Source of the DNA: Pandoraea communis
GTDB taxonomy: Bacteria; Pseudomonadota; Gammaproteobacteria; Burkholderiales; Burkholderiaceae
Length of the DNA: 64,000 bases
Direction of reading: 5' to 3'
Assembly: GCF_902459745.1 (NCBI RefSeq)
Contig: NZ_CABPSJ010000001.1
Span: 992,001-1,056,000 of the forward strand
Under the pieces are notes generated by a model. It was not told the origin of the DNA and did not search any database. It worked only from the letters and a program-made list of their open reading frames with translations. The position numbers and the translations under genes are program-made. Of the stretch, positions 17,247 to 24,613 are shown in pieces (position 1 is the stretch's first letter; every line of letters starts with the position of its first letter).

Positions 17247-19133
17247 ATGAAAGTCACTTCGTTGCGAACCCGGATTCTGCTCATCACCTGCTTGACGGTG
17301 GTTGGGGCACTTATTCTCTCTGGCATTACGACTTACGTGATCGTGCGCGACAGCATGATGTCGAGCATTGCGCACACGCTCTCGGCCGTAGCCAACGGCA
17401 ATGCAAGCGCCATTGAGCGCTGGTCGGCCGACAAGGCGCAGGCGGTCGTGGCGACGTCGCAGGTCGTCGAGAAAGGGGACCCGAGCCTCGTGAAGCTCAT
17501 GGGCAAGACCAACGACTTCCCGATCACGACCGTCGGCTGGTCGGACAAGACATTCTTCTCCACCACCAACACCACGCCGCCGGGCTACGACCCGACCACC
17601 CGCCCCTGGTATAAGAGCGCAGTCGCGGCGGGCAAGTTGGCCATCACCAAGCCGTATGGCGATTCGGGGACCGGCATTCTGTACGTGGCCTTCGCCGCGC
17701 CGATCGTGCGTGACGGCCAGACTGCCGGTGTGGTCAGTGGCGCCGTGCCGCTCACCGGTGTTCAGGACATCGTCAAGGCGGTGCACCCCACGCCGTCGAG
17801 CCTCGCACTGGTTGTGGCAAGCGACGGGCAGGTGATCGCCCACCCGGACAACAAGTTCTCGCTCAAGCCGTCGACGGAGGTGGCCGCCGCGCTCACCGCC
17901 GACTCGCTTCAGGGCATGACCGCCGACGACGCCGCACCGGTCGCCATGGAACTCTCGGGAGCCCCCAAGCTGCTCAAGGCCAAGCGCATTCCCGGCACGG
18001 ACTGGTATCTGGTGGTCGCGCTCGACCAAGCGGAAGCCACGGCCGGCCTGACGCATGTGCTGAGTGCAACGGCCATCACGCTGATCGTGCTGACGTTGAT
18101 CTCGCTGGCCATCGTGTCGGTCTTCACGTCGCGCGCTTTCAAGCGTCTGTCGACCGTGCGCGACGCCATGGACACCATCGGTTCGGGCGACGGCGATATG
18201 ACGCAGCGCCTGGACGTCATCGGCCACGACGAAGTGGCGCAGATTTCGACGTCGTTCAATGCATTCGTCGACAAGATCAGTACGGTAATGCTCGATGTGC
18301 GCTCGGGCGTGTCGTCGATGACCTCGGCGACGAGCGAGATCGAAATGGGCAACCGCGATTTGTCGCAGCGCACCGAAGCGTCGGCAGGGTCGTTGCAGGA
18401 GACATCGTCTGCGCTCACGGAGCTGACCTCCAGCGTCAAGCAGACGGCCGACACCGCCGAGCACGCGACGCGTCTGGCCAACGAGGCGAGCGCTGCCGCC
18501 GCGCGGGGCGGCCAGGTTGTCACCGATGCCGTGGGCACGATGGCGGCGATCACGCAGTCGTCGGAGCGCATCACGGAGATCATTGGTGTGATCGACGGCA
18601 TTGCGTTCCAGACCAACATTCTGGCGCTCAACGCCGCGGTGGAAGCGGCGCGCGCGGGTGAGCAGGGACGTGGCTTTGCGGTGGTGGCAGGTGAGGTGCG
18701 CACACTGGCCCAACGCAGCGCCGCTGCGGCACAAGAGATCAAGGCGCTCATCGAGACGTCGGTGCACAACGTGAAGAGCGGTACGGAACGCGTACAGGCT
18801 GCGGGTACGACGATGCACGAGATCGTCGACGGGATTACGCGAGTGCAGCGTCTGGTGAGTGAAATCCACGCGGCGATGACCGAACAGAGCGCTGGCATCA
18901 GCCAGATCGACCGTTCGGTCTCGGAGATGGATCAGGCGACGCAGCAGAATGCGGCGCTGGTCGAAGAGTCGGCGGCCGCGTCGGCGATGCTGAGCGAACA
19001 GGCCCGCATGCTTGCCGAAACGGTGGCACGCTTCCGTCTGCGCGAGGGGCATCGCAACGATTCGCACGGCTTTGGCGCGCCGCATGCGCCGTCGCTGTCG
19101 GTGGTGGGCTCGTCGCAGCGTCTGGCCGCTTGA
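17247..19133 (+). CDS. Methyl-accepting chemotaxis protein with periplasmic Cache domain
   Basis: A 628-residue chemoreceptor. Membrane helix 1 is at about 10-33, and a periplasmic double-Cache sensor at about 35-265 contains the RPWYK and FAAPI type motifs of amino-acid and organic-acid binders. Membrane helix 2 is at about 270-292, followed by a HAMP domain and a long coiled-coil signalling domain. The hairpin tip holds the family hallmark, with [23 protein letters not shown] near residue 455. The C-terminus lacks a CheR-docking NWxxF pentapeptide. It stands alone before tRNA-Leu. The ligand is unknown. Confidence 0.93.
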   Translation: MKVTSLRTRILLITCLTVVGALILSGITTYVIVRDSMMSSIAHTLSAVANGNASAIERWSADKAQAVVATSQVVEKGDPSLVKLMGKTNDFPITTVGWSDKTFFSTTNTTPPGYDPTTRPWYKSAVAAGKLAITKPYGDSGTGILYVAFAAPIVRDGQTAGVVSGAVPLTGVQDIVKAVHPTPSSLALVVASDGQVIAHPDNKFSLKPSTEVAAALTADSLQGMTADDAAPVAMELSGAPKLLKAKRIPGTDWYLVVALDQAEATAGLTHVLSATAITLIVLTLISLAIVSVFTSRAFKRLSTVRDAMDTIGSGDGDMTQRLDVIGHDEVAQISTSFNAFVDKISTVMLDVRSGVSSMTSATSEIEMGNRDLSQRTEASAGSLQETSSALTELTSSVKQTADTAEHATRLANEASAAAARGGQVVTDAVGTMAAITQSSERITEIIGVIDGIAFQTNILALNAAVEAARAGEQGRGFAVVAGEVRTLAQRSAAAAQEIKALIETSVHNVKSGTERVQAAGTTMHEIVDGITRVQRLVSEIHAAMTEQSAGISQIDRSVSEMDQATQQNAALVEESAAASAMLSEQARMLAETVARFRLREGHRNDSHGFGAPHAPSLSVVGSSQRLAA

Positions 19134-19244
19134 GGACAGGGCGAGGGCGGCGCGGTATCGGGGAAAAGGCCGAGCGGCGATGTGAACGCTTCATACGCGA
19201 GGCGTTCACAAAATCCGATTTTCCCGTTACAATCGCCGTCCCCT

Positions 19245-19329
19245 GCCCAGGTGGCGGAATTGGTAGACGCACTATCTTGAGGGGGTAGCGCCGAGAGGCG
19301 TGCGGGTTCGAGTCCCGCCCTGGGCACCA
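19245..19329 (+). tRNA. tRNA-Leu (anticodon GAG)
   Basis: An 85-base tRNA including encoded CCA. The acceptor stem GCCCAGG pairs with CCTGGGC, the anticodon stem CTATC pairs with GGTAG around loop TTGAGGG (anticodon GAG, reading CUC/CUU), and a class II variable arm (CGCCGAGAGGCG) and T arm GGGTTCGAGTCCC follow. The start matches the usual bacterial tRNA-Leu consensus. A chromate operon begins 85 bases downstream, which fits tRNA-Leu as an insertion site, but no duplicated 3' end was found further right. Confidence 0.95.
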
Positions 19330-19413
19330 AAACAGCCTCATCTGGCAATACTTCCCCCGGTTATTCGGCGTAAATTTGGCGTAGGCGTATAGCGTTGGCG
19401 TGAGTTTCCCGCC

Positions 19414-20142
19414 TCAACGGCGCGCGAGGCTGATCGCCGATAAGCGCTGAGCCGCATTATCCCAATTCAATATCTCAGCGATCGCTTTGACGTACTCCGC
19501 GCGGCGGTTTTGATATTTCAGGTAGTAGGCGTGCTCGAAGACGTCCAACACCAGTATTGGTTGAACACCCCAAACAGCCAGCTTCTGATGGTTTTCGCAC
19601 TGGAGCGTCATGAGGCGTCCGGTAGCCGTGTGAAAGCCGACCACCCCCCATCCTGACGCCTCCACAGCGATCGTTGCGGCAAGCAACTGGGCTTTGAACT
19701 GCTTGAACGATCCGTAGTCACGGTCAATCAGTCTGACGAGTTCTCCCGTCGGCTCCTGACCTTTGCCAGAAATACTGGTCCAGTAAATGGTATGCAGCAC
19801 GTGGCTCGACAACTGAAACGCTAGTTCTTTCTCGTAAAACTTCACCAGCGCAAAGTCCCCGGTCTCGCGCGCCTTTGCGAGCGCCGCTTCAGCATTGTTT
19901 GCGGCCGTCACCGCTGGCTTGTGGTGAAAGTTGTAGTGAAGTTCAACCGTACGCGCGTCGATATGCGGCTCAAGCGCGTCAAGGGAAAACGGCAGAGGTG
20001 CCGCTGCATACTTGCCGTCCGCACCTACCAATGTGTCGACGTAACCACCGCTGGACAACGCCGTCTCGGCATGGGCACTTGAAAGCATGATGCCTGCCGT
20101 GGCGACACTCGCCTGCCTGACAAACTTGCGACGCGATTCCAT
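19414..20142 (-). CDS. chrC: Fe/Mn superoxide dismutase with Tat signal (ChrC-like)
   Basis: A 242-residue superoxide dismutase. The N-terminus has a twin-arginine pattern (SRRKFVRQ, residues 3-10) followed by a short hydrophobic stretch ending in SSAHA, so export by Tat is likely. Metal ligands are visible as the His of LHYNFHHK near 73, the His of SSHVLHTIYW near 117, and the Asp/His of LDVFEHAYYLKY near 200-205. It is the last gene of an operon after chrB and chrA (30-base gap). In Ochrobactrum TnOtChr the chrC gene in the same position also encodes a superoxide dismutase and helps counter radicals made during chromate reduction. Whether the metal is Fe or Mn cannot be told from sequence alone. 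Confidence 0.85.
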   Translation of the reverse strand: MESRRKFVRQASVATAGIMLSSAHAETALSSGGYVDTLVGADGKYAAAPLPFSLDALEPHIDARTVELHYNFHHKPAVTAANNAEAALAKARETGDFALVKFYEKELAFQLSSHVLHTIYWTSISGKGQEPTGELVRLIDRDYGSFKQFKAQLLAATIAVEASGWGVVGFHTATGRLMTLQCENHQKLAVWGVQPILVLDVFEHAYYLKYQNRRAEYVKAIAEILNWDNAAQRLSAISLARR

Positions 20143-20172
20143 TGCATCCTCCGTCTCGGTACGCCCGCAACT

Positions 20173-21351
20173 TCAATGCGAATGCATCATGGGATAGACA
20201 ATCAAACCAAAGATGGCGGCGGCCACGACAATCACCGGCTCCTGAAGCTTCTTGAAACGCCAGAGCAGAAGCACCGTGACAACCGCCACGAGCGCGGTCG
20301 GGATATCAGATATCGAACGCTTTGCGATAACGAGAACCGAACCGGAGATAGCGCCAACGGCAGCCGCCGTAATGCCGTCAACGAACGCCTTGACGCCCGG
20401 TAAGTGCCCGTATTTTTTGAAGTACGGTGCCGGCAAAACGGTGAACAGATAACAAGGCAAGAAGGTTGCCAGCGACGCAACACATGCGCCAGCGAACCCC
20501 GCGACCAGATATCCGATGAAGCCAACGGTGATCACGACCGGACCCGGGGTAATCATCGCCACCGCTACGGCGTCGACAAACTGCCGCTCATTCAGCCAGT
20601 GGTGCTCGGTTACGACTCCGCCATAAAGGAAAGGCACAATCGCCAACCCAGACCCGAAGACAAACGCCCCCGCCTTCGCGAAGAAGATGCCGATTTGCGC
20701 AAGCAGCGGCACATCGATGCCGCTCAACAGCCCTGAAGACACTGGAACGTAAGCCGCCGCAATCCCGTTCACGGAGCCTTTGTTCAACCACTTCGGCGGC
20801 GCACGCCAAAGCCAGCCAATGATCCCCGCAGCAATAAATAGCCAGGCGATTTCGCTTTCGGTAACGAACGTCGTGACGAGCAACGTGAGGTAGATTGCCC
20901 ACAGAAGCTTGTCGGAACCCACGGTCTTCCGAGTCAGCTTGTAGCCGCTCATCGCGATAATTCCGACGACCGCCGCGCCCACGCCGTAGAACACGGCCTG
21001 CATCCACGAGAGTCCACCGAAGTGCGCGTAGGCCCAGCCAAGCGCAACCACCATGAAGAACGATGGAATGACGAATGCAATGCCGGCCAGCGTTGCCCCA
21101 AGAATCCGGTAGTGCACGTAGCCGAGATATATGGCGAGTTGCGCTGCCATCGGCCCAGGGGCGAGCTGCGCGAGCGCTATCCCTTCCTTGTAGTCGGCCT
21201 CTGAAATCCAGCCCAACCGCTCCACGAGGTCACGTCGCATATAGCCGGCGAGGGCAACAGGACCGCCAAAACCAAATGTGCCCAATCGAAGCATGTAGCC
21301 GACCAGCTGCGCCAGCGAATACCGTTCCGTCGTCTTCGCAACAGTACTCAC
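20173..21351 (-). CDS. chrA: Chromate efflux transporter ChrA (long-chain CHR family)
   Basis: A 392-residue inner-membrane protein that exports chromate. It has two homologous CHR domains in tandem. The first has FGFGGPVAL and the LAQLAPGPMAAQLA signature at about 60-72, and the second has the matching FGSGLAIVPFLYGGVV and ITPGPVVITVGFIGY at about 270-285. The start is GTG at 21351, 12 bases after the chrB stop, with a GGGGGG tract as ribosome site. Middle gene of chrB-chrA-chrC. Compared with its neighbours, the DNA looks AT-richer by eye, which fits horizontal gain. Confidence 0.93.
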   Translation of the reverse strand: MSTVAKTTERYSLAQLVGYMLRLGTFGFGGPVALAGYMRRDLVERLGWISEADYKEGIALAQLAPGPMAAQLAIYLGYVHYRILGATLAGIAFVIPSFFMVVALGWAYAHFGGLSWMQAVFYGVGAAVVGIIAMSGYKLTRKTVGSDKLLWAIYLTLLVTTFVTESEIAWLFIAAGIIGWLWRAPPKWLNKGSVNGIAAAYVPVSSGLLSGIDVPLLAQIGIFFAKAGAFVFGSGLAIVPFLYGGVVTEHHWLNERQFVDAVAVAMITPGPVVITVGFIGYLVAGFAGACVASLATFLPCYLFTVLPAPYFKKYGHLPGVKAFVDGITAAAVGAISGSVLVIAKRSISDIPTALVAVVTVLLLWRFKKLQEPVIVVAAAIFGLIVYPMMHSH

Positions 21352-21363
21352 GATCCCCCCCGT

Positions 21364-22320
21364 TCAGCTTTTCCTTTGAGGCGTTGCGTAGTGGGCTAGC
21401 ATCGAGTCCAGCACACTGCCCAGTTCGGCCAGCATGGCCTCATCGTCAAGCCCCCTTTGCCGTGCACCCGCGACAACAGCTTCAAATCCGACCGCCTCCG
21501 GAATCGCAAACCCACCGATATCCAAAGCGTGGATCATCCGGCCAAGCGCAATCATTCCGGGAACGTCTTCCAGCGAGAAACTTGCAACCAAGACTTCAAA
21601 CGTCACCATGTCGCCAACGTGAGTGAAGGCGGCGCCGTCAAAATCAAAGCCCAGCGCATCTGCCGGACACGTCGCGGGTGATTCGACCCAGATGAAAGTG
21701 GCCTTCGTATCGATGAATCGATTAATCAACCAAGCACTTGCGACCCGGTCGACCCACATACGTCGGCGTGTCGCCCAAGTACGGCCCTGATAGTCCTCCC
21801 GCCGCAATGGGCGGATCACACCGTCTTCCGCGTGAGGCTCACCCGGTGACAGCACTTTGTTGGCGAGCGCAACGAACTCCTGAAGCGCCGCCTGCCCCGC
21901 CACCGATGCCCCGTTGGGGAAAAAGTCCATGGCCTGAATCGCCTCGAAGTCCTTCTTCAGCCGCTTCAATTGCTTTTCGACATCGGCTTCGGCAGCGCCA
22001 AGACTTTTCCTCGCTTCCGCGACGTCTCGCTGGAATATGGCGTACTCGGCAAACCTGTCGAAAAGTGAGCGCAAATAGCCCCTCTGCTCGTCATCCCGAG
22101 CGGAAACCAACAACAATTGGGCATTACCGCCCGCGTCATTGATACCAGCGGCCAAGTCATCCAGTTCAGTGAGTCGCTCGTCCGAAAATGGCAAAAGATA
22201 TGCCCCATCCCGCAGGACGGCACAGCCCTTCGCTTTCAACGCACGCCAAAAGCGCATGCGCGCGGTAGCGTTGTCTGAAGGAAAGGTCAGGACGAGAAGG
22301 AGCCAGCCGATTTTGTTCAT
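21364..22320 (-). CDS. chrB: Chromate-sensing regulator ChrB
   Basis: A 318-residue protein with the ChrB two-part architecture. The N-terminal winged-helix-like region (about 5-90) includes RMRFWRALKAKG and GAYLLP. The C-terminal ChrB domain (about 165-310) includes TWATRRRMWVDRVASAWLI and FIDTKATFIWVE. In known operons ChrB is a chromate-responsive regulator required for full resistance. It is the first gene of the operon, and an inverted repeat lies 9 bases upstream of its start, so autoregulation is likely. Confidence 0.9.
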   Translation of the reverse strand: MNKIGWLLLVLTFPSDNATARMRFWRALKAKGCAVLRDGAYLLPFSDERLTELDDLAAGINDAGGNAQLLLVSARDDEQRGYLRSLFDRFAEYAIFQRDVAEARKSLGAAEADVEKQLKRLKKDFEAIQAMDFFPNGASVAGQAALQEFVALANKVLSPGEPHAEDGVIRPLRREDYQGRTWATRRRMWVDRVASAWLINRFIDTKATFIWVESPATCPADALGFDFDGAAFTHVGDMVTFEVLVASFSLEDVPGMIALGRMIHALDIGGFAIPEAVGFEAVVAGARQRGLDDEAMLAELGSVLDSMLAHYATPQRKS

Positions 22321-22328
22321 GCAACTAA

Positions 22329-22346
22329 CTCTACAAAAATGTAGAG
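22329..22346. promoter_or_regulatory. Inverted repeat upstream of chrB, probable operator
   Basis: Perfect arms CTCTACA and TGTAGAG flank AAAA, only 9 bases before the chrB start codon. A further AACTACAAG lies just outside. On the minus strand TTCACA, 17 bases, then TATCTC could serve as -35/-10, placing the dyad over or just after the start of transcription, where a repressor would block the polymerase. ChrB is the obvious candidate ligand. Confidence 0.65.
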
Positions 22347-22575
22347 ATAACTACAAGAATATTTTATGTGAAATGTTGCGCATCCCTGATGCAGGCAAGG
22401 GCCTCGACCACTTCTTCGCGGTTTTTTTGTTCTCCGCGCCGCTGACAAGTCTTCGTGACGGCCAGGGAAACATAGGGCAACATGAGCGCAAATCAAACTC
22501 GCTCCGGCAATGCCGGGGCGATCACACATGCACCATTTCGCGAGACGCTCAGCCGAATCGCTCAGGAGAAATACG

Positions 22576-22959
22576 ATGATTGACGGTCTGGTTGGCGGCA
22601 AACTGTACGGCAAGGCAGCGCAGCGCACGGGACAGAATGGACACGCCTTCGTCACCGCCAAAGTTCGCGCGACAGGCGGAGACGGTGATGGCGACGCGAT
22701 CTTCGTCAATGTGATCGCGTTTAGCGAGACGGCCAGCAATGCGCTGCTGGCGCTCGAAGACGGCGATAACGTGTCAATATCCGGCTCGCTCACGCCGAAG
22801 GTGTGGACCGACCGCAATGGCGAGACGCGCCCCGCGCTCGATATGGTCGCCACCCTCGTTATGACCGCCTACCAAGTCAAACACAAACGCGCCGCGACCA
22901 GAGGTGAACCCAGCCCGGCGCATGACTCGGATCTGGACGACAACGACGGCCCGCGCTGA
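22576..22959 (+). CDS. Small single-stranded DNA-binding protein (OB fold)
   Basis: A 127-residue protein with an SSB-type OB fold. Visible features are KLYGKAAQRTGQNGHAFVTAKVR, FVNVIAF, NALLALEDGDNVSISGSL and WTDRNGETRPALDMVA, which match the strands of SSB. The tail is acidic (SDLDDNDGPR) but lacks the DDDIPF tip used by canonical SSB to dock partners. The start at 22576 has AGGAGA 6 bases upstream. It is shorter than the chromosomal SSB (about 170-180) and resembles accessory or mobile-element SSBs, in keeping with its place next to the chromate insert. Confidence 0.75.
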   Translation: MIDGLVGGKLYGKAAQRTGQNGHAFVTAKVRATGGDGDGDAIFVNVIAFSETASNALLALEDGDNVSISGSLTPKVWTDRNGETRPALDMVATLVMTAYQVKHKRAATRGEPSPAHDSDLDDNDGPR

Positions 22960-22966
22960 CCCACCG

Positions 22967-24613
22967 CTAGGCGGCCAACGCCGCACCATCGCTGCGCGGA
23001 TCGTGCGCCCCCGTCGCCAGTCCGTCCACATCCATCGCAATGACCCCTGCCTGACCCGCCAGCGGGCTGTGCCTCGGCAGCGCGGCCAACGCATGGCCAC
23101 GCTGCGTCAACGCGGCGAACACGTCGTCTCCCGCGTCGCACTCCAGCTTCAGATTGTCCCGGCTGTCCGAAAACGTGCGGCCCAGCAAGAAGCGCGGCTG
23201 CGAAAGCGCTTCGTACGGGTTCATGCCATAGTCGATCAACCGTGTGAGCAACGCGCATAGCGTCTGTGGCTGGCCGTCCGCACCCTGTGTGCCGTACAGC
23301 AGACGAGGGCGTCCGCCTTCCAGATACATGCCGGGATTGAGCGTATGGAACGGTCGCTTGCCCGGCGTCAACGCATTGGGATGTGCACTTCCCGCCGGAC
23401 GAAATGCCGCCCCCCGGTTGTGCCACAGCACCCCGGTGTCGCCCGCCATCACGCCGCTGCCCCAATCGAAGTAGATCGTCTGCAACACGCTGACGGCGCG
23501 CCCGGCGGCGTCCGTCGCGGCGAAATAGACCGTATCGCCTTCACGAAAGCGATGCGGCCAGTCGAGCGCGACGTGATCGTCAATGCGCGCGGCAGCCGCG
23601 CTCAGATGCGCATCGGACAACATCGCGCTCACCGGGACATCGGCATATTCGGGGTCCGCCACATAACGGTCGCGATCGACGAACGCCTGCTTCACCGCCT
23701 CGACGAGCCGGTGGTAGTACGTCGCGCTCCCATGCGCACAATCGCGCAGCCCCAGTCGCGCGAGTATCCCCATGATTTGCAGCGTCGTCACGCCCTGCGT
23801 CGGGGGCGGCAGCGTCGCCAGCACACCATCGCCATACGACATCGTCAGCGCAGGCGACACATGCACCCGCGTGGCGGCAAGGTCGTCTCGCGTGAGCGGC
23901 GAACCGGCGTCTTGCAGCCCGCTCGCCATACGGGCAGCCAACTCGCCCTCGTAGAATTCGCGCGCGCCCCCCTCGGATAGCCGCCGCAATGTCCGCGCCA
24001 ACGCCGGTTGCCGAAACCACTCACCCGACACGGGCGCGCGCCCGCCCGGCAGGAACGTTTGTGCGAAGCCGTGCCACGTAGCCGCATCGCCCATCTCGGT
24101 CGCCCGATACGCATACCAGAAGTCTTGCGAACGGCTCACCGCAAAACCGTCCTCTGCGGCAGCGATGGCGGGGGCGAGCAGCGACGCCCACGACATCGTG
24201 CCACCCCACGCCTCGCGACTCACGCGATACGCCGCTTCCCATGCGGCGACCGTTGCCGCCGTGGTCAGCGCGCTGGCGGGTCCGCGCACGGCAACGGGTC
24301 CGCCGTCCAGCAACGCCGAAGGCAGACGCTGTGCTGCCTGCCCGATGCCGGAAATCGCGAGCGGCGGTGTGTCGCCCTGCGCGCCGTCGGCAACCAACCA
24401 GAAGCCGTCGCCGCCAAGGCCCGTGAAGTGCGGCATCGTGACGCACAGCATGGCCGCGACGGCGATGGCCGCTTCAATAGCGTTGCCGCCTTGTTGCAGG
24501 ACGTCGCGTCCAGCCGCGCTGGCCAGCGCATGCGGACTGGTGACCAATCCGGCGCGTCCGCTGGCAAGCGCTGGCGCTGACGTTGCTGCACCGGTAATGT
24601 CTCGCGCCGTCAT
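22967..24613 (-). CDS. Gamma-glutamyltransferase family protein
   Basis: A 548-residue Ntn-hydrolase of the GGT family, normally made as a proenzyme that cuts itself before a Thr. The expected nucleophile is Thr361 in GDTVYF, and LTPGKRPFHTLNP near 425 and AGDTG near 403 are family blocks. The N-terminus (GLVTSPHALASAAGRDVLQQGGNAIEA) has no signal peptide, so the enzyme is cytoplasmic, unlike periplasmic E. coli GGT. It overlaps the upstream transporter gene by 4 bases (ATGA), so import and hydrolysis are linked. Likely substrates are gamma-glutamyl peptides or amides. Cephalosporin-acylase-like members exist, so the exact reaction is open. Confidence 0.82.
   Translation of the reverse strand: MTARDITGAATSAPALASGRAGLVTSPHALASAAGRDVLQQGGNAIEAAIAVAAMLCVTMPHFTGLGGDGFWLVADGAQGDTPPLAISGIGQAAQRLPSALLDGGPVAVRGPASALTTAATVAAWEAAYRVSREAWGGTMSWASLLAPAIAAAEDGFAVSRSQDFWYAYRATEMGDAATWHGFAQTFLPGGRAPVSGEWFRQPALARTLRRLSEGGAREFYEGELAARMASGLQDAGSPLTRDDLAATRVHVSPALTMSYGDGVLATLPPPTQGVTTLQIMGILARLGLRDCAHGSATYYHRLVEAVKQAFVDRDRYVADPEYADVPVSAMLSDAHLSAAAARIDDHVALDWPHRFREGDTVYFAATDAAGRAVSVLQTIYFDWGSGVMAGDTGVLWHNRGAAFRPAGSAHPNALTPGKRPFHTLNPGMYLEGGRPRLLYGTQGADGQPQTLCALLTRLIDYGMNPYEALSQPRFLLGRTFSDSRDNLKLECDAGDDVFAALTQRGHALAALPRHSPLAGQAGVIAMDVDGLATGAHDPRSDGAALAA

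Noticed and set aside
17211-19085. 624-codon antisense frame opposite the chemoreceptor
   Set aside because: Low-complexity Arg/His composition and full overlap with a strongly supported chemoreceptor gene.
19330-19413. Possible phage or island attachment site after tRNA-Leu
   Set aside because: The position is suggestive, but I found no second copy of the tRNA 3' end up to about 22.6 kb and no integrase, so no att site is annotated.
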